Below, piece after piece: positions 47,487-58,912 of a stretch of 64,000 nt of DNA. Each line of letters starts with the position of its first letter. Position 1 is the stretch's first letter. The notes beneath the pieces were generated by a model. The model ran no database searches, was not told the DNA's origin, and saw nothing but the letters and a program-made list of their open reading frames with translations. Position numbers and translations under genes: made by a program. Source of the stretch: Mesaphorura yosii (Eukaryota; Arthropoda; Collembola; Poduromorpha; Tullbergiidae); assembly GCA_009869945.1 (NCBI GenBank), contig WIXG01000278.1, positions 42,755 to 106,754 of the forward strand. The letters run 5' to 3'.

Positions 47487-50400
47487 TGCATTGCACGTAT
47501 CGCTCTTATTGGTTTTTGCGCCCACCTGCATTAAAATACATGATTTCATCTAATTAGTCTTGATATCCAGTATTGTAATGAATTTCGTCAAACATGTGAC
47601 GAGATATAAATTTAGAACGACCACGACCAAAGAGCAGTAGCAGTGGTAGCGGTGCAACAAAACAAGGCAACAGGATGGGCCAAAAATGAAGCCAAAAGTC
47701 ATGCGATCCCGACGGCAATTTGCATGACAGATTCGTATCATTCTTGGTAACCAAACAATTAACAATGCTCGTGCATAGCGTGAATAGCGTCGCGTACGAT
47801 AGCATCAGTGTAGAATTATCCATCATGCATCTCTGAAACTTGTCATCATGTCATCATCGTCATCGTCGCGGACGCAGATGTGGACTCGGGTTCACATTGT
47901 ACGCGTACGCGAAACGCGTTTGTCATTCGCGAGTTGCGACATCCGTGCAAACAATCACCACAACACAACATAACACAAAAACCATGTCGCTGGTCGCTCT
48001 CGCTCAAGTGCAGTGCGGTACAAACAAGCACAAGAACAAATCTCCAACACAAATCTGTCTCATCCTTCCGTCATTCATCATTTTTCCAACCCTTGCCTTT
48101 GCTGCACAGATTCATTTCACATTCAGCAGCAGAAAGCAACTCCCAATGCTGGGCTCAAGTGTAATTATTACTTGTCATCCTTTTCATTAAGTATTAATCT
48201 CAATTAAATTGGCGTGCCTGCACAGAGTCCCAAATTTGTCATTACCATTTCGCATTACGTAGGGTTATATTATTGTCGGAACTCGAGTTTGTAATTTGCA
48301 AGTCTCCGCTCCGCTTTGCTTTGCTATGATGTCGGAAAAATGATTCGTAGAGTGACAATTTTATGTTGAAAATATGTAAACACGGTCTGCTGTTGTTGTT
48401 CCTGTGTAACTTTAATATCCTTTTGCATTATGCATTTTCCTGCCACTGTCTCGTCGCATGTTGCCGTCGTTCGTCGCCGTCGCGCTTCAGCCTCCGTCTG
48501 TGTCGTCGCGTCGTCGGTGTCGGCAGCTATAAAATTTTTGCCACCTCCCTACTCAACTCTGTGCGGCAGGCACTGGTAATGTGCTCAACTCCTTGGATCA
48601 TTACGTAACTACTGCGACTCATGGCCCGGAGTAGGAAGGATGTTCAGCCCCATGCAAAATTATACTTGTGGGAATTTCATTCGCACAGTCAAAAAACAAT
48701 CTCATCACACTCACACTCACGGAGGAAATGAAGTGCAAGCAGAAGAAGAGCAGCAGTAGGCAAGGCAAGCACACTTCTTATGCGATGCGAACTCTACGGA
48801 CTTTTCTTTATTAACAACGCTTGACATGGAAAAGCTTCCGAATTTGTGGTTAATGAATTTGCCATCGCCTTCGCCATCGAGAAAAACTCATCGATGAGTG
48901 CTGTGCTTGGATTTAAAATGACCTAAATTCGCAAGATGCGGCACAACAATGAGCATTATCCACCCAAGTGCGGCGCAATAATCGAGGAGGCTCACATCTC
49001 ATGTAAAAATTGCACGGCAACGTAAAAGAAGTGCATTGAACCTTTCCGTCTTTTGTGCCTGCGTCTCGCTTTATAGGAAACAAGAAATGAGGGAAGAGTT
49101 GCTCAAAAGAGAACAATGAGACCATCCTTTCATCTTGTTTCGAGCCATTCGAGCTCGGTTCAATTGCGCACGGAAACTTCGAAAACTGTTGGCTTCTGGA
49201 GTATTTCAATTGAATACATTTGACCATCAAATAATAAGTTGTAGAGTGCTCCAGGAAGGTGGTCAAAATTAAAACTCCAGAATAAAATTGCTCGGTTTAA
49301 GAACTATTTCGACGCAAAAATTAAAGCACAAGAATCAGAACGTCTGAAGAACAATCCGATCATTTCCGGTAAGGTTCGTGAGACGCACACACAGGCTTCG
49401 CCCTGGCTATAAAACCATTACATCATTTGGTGTAAAAATGTAAAATACGCCGTTTGAGAGAACTCCACAAGAAGGAAGTAAACTAGTAAACCTCAAAGTT
49501 TATTACACTCATCTGTCATCGCGCAAAAAACGCTAAACACAAGAAAGAGATCATGTTCGTGAAATAAAGAGCAAACCAGCAGCTATTTAATGGCCTCGGC
49601 CACACAAATTCAATTGTGTAGTAAAAGTAAAGCGGGCTTCGGATCTTCTGCATTGTACTGCTCCTGCTTGGAAGAACATGAACCTCATTCATTACGTAAA
49701 GCACAAATATAAAGAAGCTCAAATCCTAATACCTCTCTACGTAATAAAATAGCATCTTGAAATAAAATTCAGGACAATACGCCTTCTTTTCACGTTATAC
49801 GCTCATATTGCACTTGGTATTTTTGTTATGATTCCTGCATTACTCTTTGTTAATTTAATCTATGAATTTTCACAAAAAGTATCGAACAAGTCACTACTCG
49901 TGCATGTTTTCGATTCTTCTCATTATTTCCTTCCCGTCCACCTTTAGTGATGAGATTTCCAAAGAATTTTAATATTTTCATTTCAAATGAACTGGATCTT
50001 CTGTGCTCTGCAGTTTGTTTTGATCTCCGTACAAAGCAACTTGTCATTACAAGCGCGTCTAGAAAAATCCTTTTACGAGACGCAAGACAGACAGGGCAGG
50101 GAATAATTTATCGAGGGAAATTACGTGGAATTAAATGCAAACGACATTTCTTGCTGCTCTTTCTTGCCTCTTGTTGATGGTCGTGCCGTGATGCCCTTAC
50201 GATCGACGGAAGTAATAATAGTGTACATCTAAAAAAAAATAGAGTTCGTGGAAATTCGGCGTTCGCATTCAAATGTTGTGATGCGAGTTGAAATCTTGCA
50301 CAGTGCACCGCACAGTCCATGGTGCACGATTATTGATGCATGTCGTATCACGGCCATGTCTTTTGAGTTTAGCTGAATTAAAAATATTCAGATGGATAAC

Positions 50401-52406
50401 ATCTGTTATTCGGGCACCAGCGCACGTTGCTTGTTTGGCTTTGGTCTGGGCTTGTGCCTCCTGATCCTACTGCTGCCTCATATTTGTTGTCTGTCCATCG
50501 CTCGCTCGCTTTCCTTGGCCCACAGTACACATGGAACATCGGTCAGCTGTCAGTCGTGGCCACTGCCATGCAACCTCAACTTCCTTCCCATTCACCACAA
50601 ATATATGATATATAAAGCCTTCTGCGCTGCAGGGTGAATATCTTGAACTTTTTGGGTCGAATTTGTGGTTGTGATTACTTCTCACAACTTCTTAATTTCT
50701 TGCATCTTGCGTGGTTTAATCGGTGAGTCGTCACTTGACTTGGGTACTGCTTGTCTATTCTAGACTCAGTCTCGTTGCCAATCGCCCGTTCGAATTTGGA
50801 TTAAATCGCCCGAGATAAAGAGATGAGTCAAGCAAGCAGACAGGAGTGTGGAGTCATTTGTTACGAGAAAACCGATAGATTATCTATAATTCAGCGGATT
50901 CACCATGCCCAATGCCCTTGCCTGCCTTGTCTGACTTTACCGTCCACTGTGTCGTGTTTTCTTAACTTTCTTTCCACTTCAATACAGTCCGGTGCAGCGA
51001 CTCAATAAATCAAACATGATGTGTCCACTTGTGAGTCCGTGCTGGCTGGGGCTGTGGCGTGCGACAACGACAACCGGATAACCGAGCAACTTACGTGCAA
51101 TGAAATAAATCCAGTGTATCCATGTCGGAGTCCGGTTGGTCAGTTCTATTGCTTGCTATTTTTGCTGTAGTGCTGTTAGTGTTAGTCTGAATCGGAATAA
51201 AACGTGCGACACTTCTGTGTCTGTGACTGACTGAGCAAACATCAAAACGCACCCAATCCGTTTCCATTTTCGATTTTTATTCTGATGACACTGGCTTCGG
51301 CGTCTGCTTACTTTATCTTATTTGAGATGTCCAAAGCTCTATTAATTGTTGGCACTGACTTTAGGCAGAAAATTCAACTTCTTGTTTTAGCATAGTTTTA
51401 AATTAGAATTGGAGCATCGCTTAACTGATCCACACTGCACGGACTCATCAACGTCAACTGCCAATCAAAGCGCACGCGCAAAAAGGAAAGTTTCCAGCCT
51501 GGACTACTTGACTTGATGAAGCTTTGTCTGAAGTTGAGACGGGAGTTTAGAGTTGGGTTTCTTGTGGACAGATTCTCAACTTTCAAGTTGAGTCCGTAAT
51601 TAGTAACTTTATTAAAGGCGTCTCTTGTGCAGCAGTGACGTTACAATAATAATAACAGTGCATATTTTCTGGCTTGCAGCTTCTTTTCCTGTCTTGCCTT
51701 ACTTTGTTATGGAGCTGTGGTGGTGTGGCCATGCCATTCCATGGGTTTATATGTGAAAGTACAACTGGAATAGAGAGGAATGAAAGAATTACTCCTGGGG
51801 GAAGACGAAAACTGCGAGAATAATAAAAAAAAATATACATATGCCTTGCTGACTTGACTTCGCATGATCGCATGGCAAGGCATGGAATCGAGATCTCGAA
51901 TCTCTGAACCTTAGCCTGCACTCTGGCACTGGCAAGGTACTGGGTGCAGTGAAGTTGGCGTTATGCGTGAAACACTGGCGTAATTTACATAAGAAATCTT
52001 CAATGGGCCAGGCCAGGATTCGGATTATTATGCCAAGAAAGAAAGCACAGTGCGTGAGGCGTAAGCAAAAGAATAATGACATGGCCATAGTCATAATCTC
52101 GCTTGCAATCTTGCTCATTTGACAAATTAATTCATCGTATTAGTGTAATTGGGTTTTAATTGTGTCGACTGCGACTCTGAGACCGGAATCTCAATCTCGC
52201 CTCGCAGATAAGCCACGCCAGGCTGCATTACCCTGCGCATCAAGCATGATGATGAGTGATTCATTCACTACTGCAAAGAGATTCCAGCGCAGAGAGTGTG
52301 CACGACCGAAGCAAGAATACGTTCAACCCTTCGACTAGACTCACTCGACGACTGGCAGGAGTTAAGGAATAAGAAAGCCTGGAGGTATACAAATAATGAG
52401 TAGAGT

Positions 52407-52422
52407 TCGAGTCGAGTCGAGT
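52407..52422. repeat. TCGAG tandem repeat
   Basis: TCGAG repeated three times plus one base. Same core as the repeat at 35613. Confidence 0.7.
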
Positions 52423-55400
52423 ATCTTTCCCTTCCTTCCATTCTTGAATTCTCCTTAATCTCCTCGTACTCGTTTCTTACTACAGTGAGTACTTTCATTG
52501 TAATGCGTTGCGTTGCTCTGCTTACTTTGTGGTGCGGATGATTATGAATGTTAACAGGGTTAAATCGAAAAAGGTAAAACAGAATTATCATAAGAATCGT
52601 CTTTCGTCTTCATGAAGAGGATCGAGTATGAAGAGTGAAGACTGCTGAGTGCGACTTTAAAGGAGATGATGTTGTTAAAAAGGGAGCGACCAAAGGAATT
52701 TCTTGTCTGATGCATCTGAAATGCGAGGAAATTGATGAGACATAAACGCAGGACGAACGTACACCATTTAATTACCTATAAAAATGGATAGTGTGATCGC
52801 CGAATGCCAAATGCTGATTGCGTGCCGGACAGCCACTGGGTGGCTACGGGATCGGCTACTGGGCAAGAAAGTACGATTTCAGTCTTGTAATTGCTGAGCA
52901 GCCGTGAAAGATAATCTCCCTTTGCTAATAGGCGTATCATCGTAAGAATTTAATGGACAAAAGGGATGATCGTGGTGTGGCTGGAGGGAAGCACCGTGGA
53001 GAGCAGAAGAGAGCAGCCCAGTACAGTGCAATGCAAAGATGAAAATAACTTTTGACATTATTGGCCATCTTCCACGCAGGCATGCTGCTCCAGGGCCTAA
53101 ATAGTCATAATAATAAAAAGACACCTTTTCCACAAGATCGTAATTGCATCAATGTGTGGAAACATAAATATTATGCTTCTTCTTGCTTTGATGGGGTACT
53201 TCAAATCGTAAGGTTTGAATGCATAAAGCATTTAGTAGGCACAATTACAGCTGCACTCTTGCTTGCTTTTGCAATTGGCGATTGCTTTATGCTTGCCACA
53301 AACTTATTTTGTTGAAATTGGAATATGAACTCCAAATTACATCAAGCTTTTGACATGTGCTATTTGTAAGAGCGGAGCCAGCCGCGCAGCAGTCGTGTCG
53401 TGGAAGCCGAAGAGCAGATGACGAGCAAGAAGAAGTCCTGAATACTGAGTGCTCATGCATGCTGTACACGCGGGAAGCGGCGTATGCTAAATGTTCACAC
53501 TCAACAAGGCAAGCAAGGAGCCGCAGCCGCAGAACTCGAACGCGAACCAGAAACAGAAGATTCCATTCTGTATCCGTCCCGTCCATCCATTGAACCCGAA
53601 GTGCAGGCAGACCGTGGCCAGGCCACAAGAATGGACGAAGAACTGGCCCGATCCACAGCATTTGCCATTCGCGTTGGCTGCTGCTGATGGTTTGTTTCCA
53701 AAACCCAAAAAATATTGAGTGTAACAAAATATTACGTGTATCATAAAAAAACAAGAACAAGAACATAAAGACATGAAGAAGGGCAGGCAACTCTCCGACT
53801 CACTCACAAGAATGTGAAGAAGGATCATATTTTGTGGGTTCACATCAAGCCGTGCCGGCCATGCCGTGCTCTTTAACTCAATTCTTTCTGAACCGACTGA
53901 TTGCTCCTGCTTCTGCATTCTGCTCGTTCATCTTTGGACAGGACACCTGCATCCTCTCGTCTCACTTTCATTTCGGTACATGTCAAATTGATACCAACCA
54001 AATCAGACTGAGGAACTCAAATTCTTTTTGTCGGTGGAGCATGATTCTTTATGGCAAATAAGTGGAAATTACAACCAAAACAATGTTTGTATTGCAGTAC
54101 GCAAAAACAAAAGACCGGGTCGCATAATTGCGCGTTGGGACTCGTTAAGTCACTCATTAAAAAGTTCCGAGTAATTCTGATGATTATTATCGCCACGTAT
54201 GCTAGCAGTACCGAAAAATGGCACCAAAAGCCAAAAACTGCCTGTTCCATTGTAGAGGTTCCTGTACAAACACGCTAATTTGGTCAAATTAGCCGTGAGT
54301 TACTTTCTACACCATCTCAATTACCAATTCCGATTACCCACAGTGCAAAATTAAGAACAAACGCAATGTAGTGTCGCCTTTTGCAACGTATTAGCTGCCG
54401 CACCGGAACGGCCAAAACCAATAAATTAGGATGCACCGAAAAGATTCATGCCCAATAAATAAACCGTGTCACGATACGCGTATTATTGCAATGGTTGGCG
54501 GAGCATATGTTTTATAATCTCCTTGTGTTAAGTATTACACGCCTTCACACTTCACAGTGCTCGTAATAGGGAAATGGATTTAATATTAGGAGAGCACACA
54601 CATGAGCCTGCTAGCAGCTCATGGCAGGCCTTCCAGTACGCGTTACATAAGAATCTATTTGATCCTCATAAAACTCCTTTGGCCTGGCTTGGGTTGGATT
54701 TGGTTGTGGCTGACTTTGGGCTTAGTTTCATCTTCGTGCACTGCACACAGACGGATATGGATCTTCATTTTACACGTTTTAACAGCTTCTCTCACAGGCA
54801 TTTGTAATCTGATGAGAAGAAGTTCGGTTGAAGTCCACAGTTCGCTCCATTCTTGTCAGCTATTTTGAGAGTCAGAGAGATCGTTACTTTCAGTCCAGCT
54901 TCGTTCTTCCATCTCGCGCTGTGCTCGGAGACTGAGCGCAGGCTGGAGCGTGGTGAAAGTACAAAGAACTCTGCAAGTTCCAAATATTCGAGGCGTGTAA
55001 GAGAAGCCAGCGACAGACAGGAATTGATGATGAAAGGACGTGCACAGCGACTATCCCTTCACGGGTCCAAAGTCAATCCAATAGGTCAAAGGAAAATCAT
55101 TTTTCGCCTTTCAATAAAGTCTTGTAGTCAGCAAACACTGACTGAGTTCATTATTGGCGGAAATATCCACCTCGAGGCTCGAATTTTATGAATAAAATAG
55201 CTTCATCCCCGCAAGGGCAGCGGTACAGCGAGCCATCGCCATCAGCAATTACACCTGCAGCCATCCCAGTTACAAGGCAGGAGTTGCAAACATAAAATGG
55301 AAGAGTAATAAATCAAAGTTTGGTCTGTAATTACTATTTGACGATGGTTTGTCTGAGTGTACGAGCAGGAAGTCGCCAAATTAGAAAGTGAAAAGCCAGA

Positions 55401-57311
55401 GCACAAACTGAAACCGCATCGTGTCATCTGCATCAATCAAAGCAAAACCATATAATTTGCACAGGCAAAAGCACACCACACACGAAGACTGAACTCGTTT
55501 CGCGTCGCTTCGAAGTGCGGAGAATCTCTTTGGCGGAGAAACGACGGCTATAAATCTGGTCTCGAGTAAGAATACGCAAGCAAAGTGAAGAGAGTTGAAA
55601 GTAAAAGTGATTAGGGTGGAGGACACTTGAAATAAAAGTAAAAGCTTCTCAGACGAATTGTCTAAAAGCTCAAGGCGGAGACGAGAACGAAAAACGGCGA
55701 GAGTTGCATAACGGATTTCGGCTTTGAGCTCAAGCACATGAGCACATACGAGTGCCGGTTCGACAAAGCTCTTAAAACAAAAGCCTAAATAAAGAAATAA
55801 AATAAAGTTAGTTAATGGTACTAATAATATTGGTGCTGGGAGGAAATGACGCGATGCTGCTCCTGCTGCTGATGCTGGAACCCTACCGTATAAAAATCAT
55901 AAAAATGCAGCCAGGAAGCATGCAAGATGAGTCTGGCTAAGATCAAATTGAATTTTCACGGCGAATCTAGTGTCAAACAATCAAGCTTCGAGTGTGTAGA
56001 CCACTTCGTTACTGGTCTGATCACTATCAGCTTTCTTTCTAAAAGTCAGAATTTTTCAAAATTTTGGTTTTCTTTTCAGGCTATTGCTTGCCAACCAGCG
56101 GCAGGGTGAACATTTGAACAACATCGAAGTGGTGGTGAGTATGTCGTCGGTCGGTCGATAGGTGCAAGAACTTTCTCGAGAGCCATAGCCAGAGCGACTG
56201 AGCGATGAAAACAGGACTCGTTCTTCATATATGCATGCTGAGGTCTTATTGGAAGTTTGAGGTGGTGAGGAAAGTGAGTGAGTGCAAGTTCCTCACTTTC
56301 TCCTGCTTGCCATGCCGACCGTCTTCTCGTCTCGAGGTGTCTGAACTCACTCGACTTCCTTCGGGAAAATCACCGTGCATCAATCCGTGTGCACTCTTAT
56401 ACACTGCCTGTTCTTTTGCCAATGCCATGTGCCAGGTTTTGAGTGCGAACAGACATGAATTTGGCTTGTGTGTATTGCATCTCGCTTCTATTTTTATTGC
56501 AGCACTTGTTCCATTTCCCCAAGTAGCACTCTGCTGCATTCCGACGAGACGAAGCTAATTCAATGCTAATTATTGACGACTTAATTAATTAACACAAGCC
56601 AGCCTTTTGTACTGTCCTTGGCTTTTTTAAAGATCCCGTGTATTTTCGTGTTGGATTCGGGTTTCAGACATGGTTCTACTTTTCTCTAACTGTTGTAAAC
56701 GATTCTTATTAGAACAACGTAATAAATTACACACAGGAAACCCGACTGAGTCCTTTCTTTTCAGGATCCTTAGGAAGACAGGACTGAAAATTGGATAAGA
56801 AAGTAAGAATCAAAACAGCACAAGAAGAATGATACTTTTTTGTCATCAACCAAGAATCAATATTTCATACAATAGCCAGCCAAGGCGTATTTATTCATGA
56901 ACACATCATCCATCATATTTCCTTCGCGGTTGAACTGAACCTGGCTCCACTGACTCCACAATATTGAACTTCATGTATTTTGTCTTGCCATTCTGTGGCA
57001 TTGTGACTGTGGCCTTGCATGGCCACATTCTATACGACATGAAAGTACTTCCTCCCTCATTTGCATAAATACACATTCTTCCTTTCGCCCTGTTCCGGGC
57101 TGCGCTCGTTTACGCATCATAAATATGGTGGCAACGATCCTTGCGTCCGTCACGTTAATCATTCATTCATTCAAGGAGACGAAGTCGGGAGTGGAAAGTC
57201 AAAGTCAGCAAATCACAACTTTGAAAGGCAGAGAGAGCGTAAATCCGCCATCTCTTTCCCGAAACAGAATGCTGCCGATTTGGATACACAAACAATTCAC
57301 AACCCGGCGAA

Positions 57312-57317
57312 TTTATT
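57312..57317 (-). terminator. Poly(A) signal of the cysteine-rich peptide gene
   Basis: TTTATT on the plus strand, that is AATAAA on the minus strand, about 155 bases downstream of the peptide stop codon. Confidence 0.45.
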
Positions 57318-57472
57318 TCTTCGAAGAATGACAGTTTTGAAAGATTTGGAGTCAAGATTTCGAAGACAACTCATGAACAATTCATGATAAGGTGAAAGAA
57401 AGAGTAAAGCATGGATTATTTGATAGATTGGAGGATTTTTCATTGCTGCGGACTGCGTTTCTGTCTTGTTGT

Positions 57473-57736
57473 TCAAGAACAAAGGCATTTGGTGCATCCG
57501 TTATCCACACCGCAGGCGCCACTGCCGAAGCCTGCAGCACGGCATCCCGTTGCACAGCCTGACCCGCCACCGGCGCAAATTGGAGCTCCGGCTTCAACCT
57601 GGAAGAACGAATTTATGAGACGCCAGGCTACTAATCGAAAGTACGGACGGACAAGGTAACTTACCATGGTCATTTCGACGGCGACAAACACGAGGAGAAC
57701 CACCAGAAGGAAGGCGAGCGCTGTGAACTTTGCCAT
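57473..57736 (-). CDS. Secreted seven-cysteine peptide, defensin-like
   Basis: Two exons on the minus strand, 57665-57736 and 57473-57598, phase 0, encode 65 residues. Residues 1 to about 27 form a signal peptide (MAKFTALAFLLVVLLVFVAV, then a short polar part ending VEA). The predicted mature part has about 38 residues, is Gly/Ala-rich, and has seven cysteines spaced C-x6-C-x3-C-x9-C-x5-C-x2-C-x-C. The CxxxC, a GxC before the fourth cysteine, and the final CxC fit the CS-alpha-beta fold of arthropod defensins, except for one additional cysteine between the fourth and the final pair. Antimicrobial activity is inference; a different secreted Cys-rich family is possible. The mature peptide has only two basic residues (one Arg, one Lys) and one Asp, so it is less cationic than typical defensins. 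The 66-base intron has no stop and is a multiple of three, so the unspliced frame stays open (87 residues). Divergent from UTP4. Confidence 0.72.
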   Translation of the reverse strand: MAKFTALAFLLVVLLVFVAVEMTMVSYLVRPYFRLVAWRLINSFFQVEAGAPICAGGGSGCATGCRAAGFGSGACGVDNGCTKCLCS

Positions 57737-58912
57737 TATACTGAATACCGAATTTGGTTGATAAGAGGTGAGGATTTACAAAGGAAATATGGGCGATAGT
57801 AAGTCTTTGAAATGAACTGATGATGGTTGTAGACATGGAAGGATCTTTTTATACCCTTCTTGACCGTCAACAAATGGCTAACCTTTGATTATGGAAAACT
57901 ACTTGAATAATGGGACACTTACGTCTTGAGTTTCAGCAATTAGTTTAAACTGCCCGATTTAATTGGCTTGAATCGTCTTGAGATCTTGTTAAACCTGGAT
58001 TTGAACCACAACATTCACTTTCGACGCGTAATATATGCAAATAGTGTCCAAATTAGAAATTGGTTAACCATCTTTGCTGATTGCAAGAATAAATTATTTT
58101 TTAAGTAGGTCTAAGCAGAAAAGAAAAATCTTTTGCCAATGCATGCACACACATAAATATTACTGGGCTAAAGATGTTCAGAACGCGTCCGCTATTAGTG
58201 AACTTCAAAGTTTGGGATTAAGTTTTAACCAACATTATCCAGTGTTAACTGTACAGGCAATTTGTGTGTAATTTAAATGTCAATTTGTGCACAAATAATA
58301 ATTTAAGCACTGCAGTTCCATAAAGGTCTACTAAACGCCTGTACGAACTTGACTGATGGTTAGCCGCTGATTTAATTGCACTCTTTTCCAGGAACTTAGC
58401 TTTTAGGGCCAAACTTTTCAGTTTTCAGTGTTCGTGACCATGAAAGGTCAGTTAAAGAACCTGACAAATAGGTCATAAACATGTGTGAATGTGCGCTAAA
58501 TGGTTTATATTAAATCAACAGTGTATGCATTTTGAATTCTTAGAATTGTAACTAGCCATTAACCCGACGCAGATGCTGGAGCTCTAAAGGCTTACGAGAC
58601 AAAGATGATGATGTTCGAGATGCCCAGCAGATGGTAAATGCATGCTTGAAGCCTGAAATCGAGTTACCAAGACCCGCGAGTCCAAACTAGACATGTGCAG
58701 GTTTTCTCATACGAGCGTACTCGTGCACTCCAGCTAATCGAATTGATGAGAAATTAGCTCGTAAACAACCGTAAGCTCCAAAGAAATAGCACGAAAGGAG
58801 GCTAAATAGGTGACCTAAGAATAGTTATACAACCAATCACGAACCAAAATCAAGACGGTACCGTGGTTTTGCTTATAAGAGATTTGAACAAACTTAAGAT
58901 CAAGTTCAGAAG
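57737..58912. other. Bidirectional promoter region
   Basis: Between two divergently transcribed genes, the Cys-rich peptide (-) and UTP4 (+). Apart from the TATA box at 57846-57853, a TTATAAG element at 58873-58879 lies only about 35 bases before the UTP4 start and would leave a very short leader. No coding exon seen. Confidence 0.45.
57846..57853 (-). promoter_or_regulatory. TATA box of the cysteine-rich peptide gene
   Basis: TATAAAAA on the minus strand, 110 bases upstream of the start codon. This predicts a transcription start near 57820 and a 5' UTR of about 80 bases. A strong TATA box fits an inducible, highly expressed gene. I looked upstream for a clear kappaB site and found none that matches well. 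Confidence 0.6.

Larger units (their letters stand above)
31515..57472. other. 26-kb region without a convincing gene
   Basis: I find no recognisable protein family, no phase-consistent exon series and no RNA gene in this stretch. Open frames of 60-220 codons exist, but they are rich in Leu, Ser, Phe, Cys and Arg, as expected from pyrimidine-rich noncoding DNA, and several overlap on both strands (notably 53.3-53.9 kb and 46.6-47.3 kb). Short tandem repeats and a recurring TGCCTGCCTG-type motif are scattered. The first kilobase upstream of 31.5 kb should hold the CSRNP 5' UTR and promoter; the rest may be regulatory DNA or a long first intron of that gene. Confidence 0.5.

Noticed and set aside
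53287..53918. Five or more mutually overlapping frames on both strands (up to 167 codons)
   Set aside because: Simultaneous openness of several frames indicates local scarcity of stops, not coding selection.
57856..58060. kappaB-like sites upstream of the Cys-rich peptide gene
   Set aside because: The nearest candidate (GGGACACTTA) departs from the consensus in its pyrimidine half; not enough to call.
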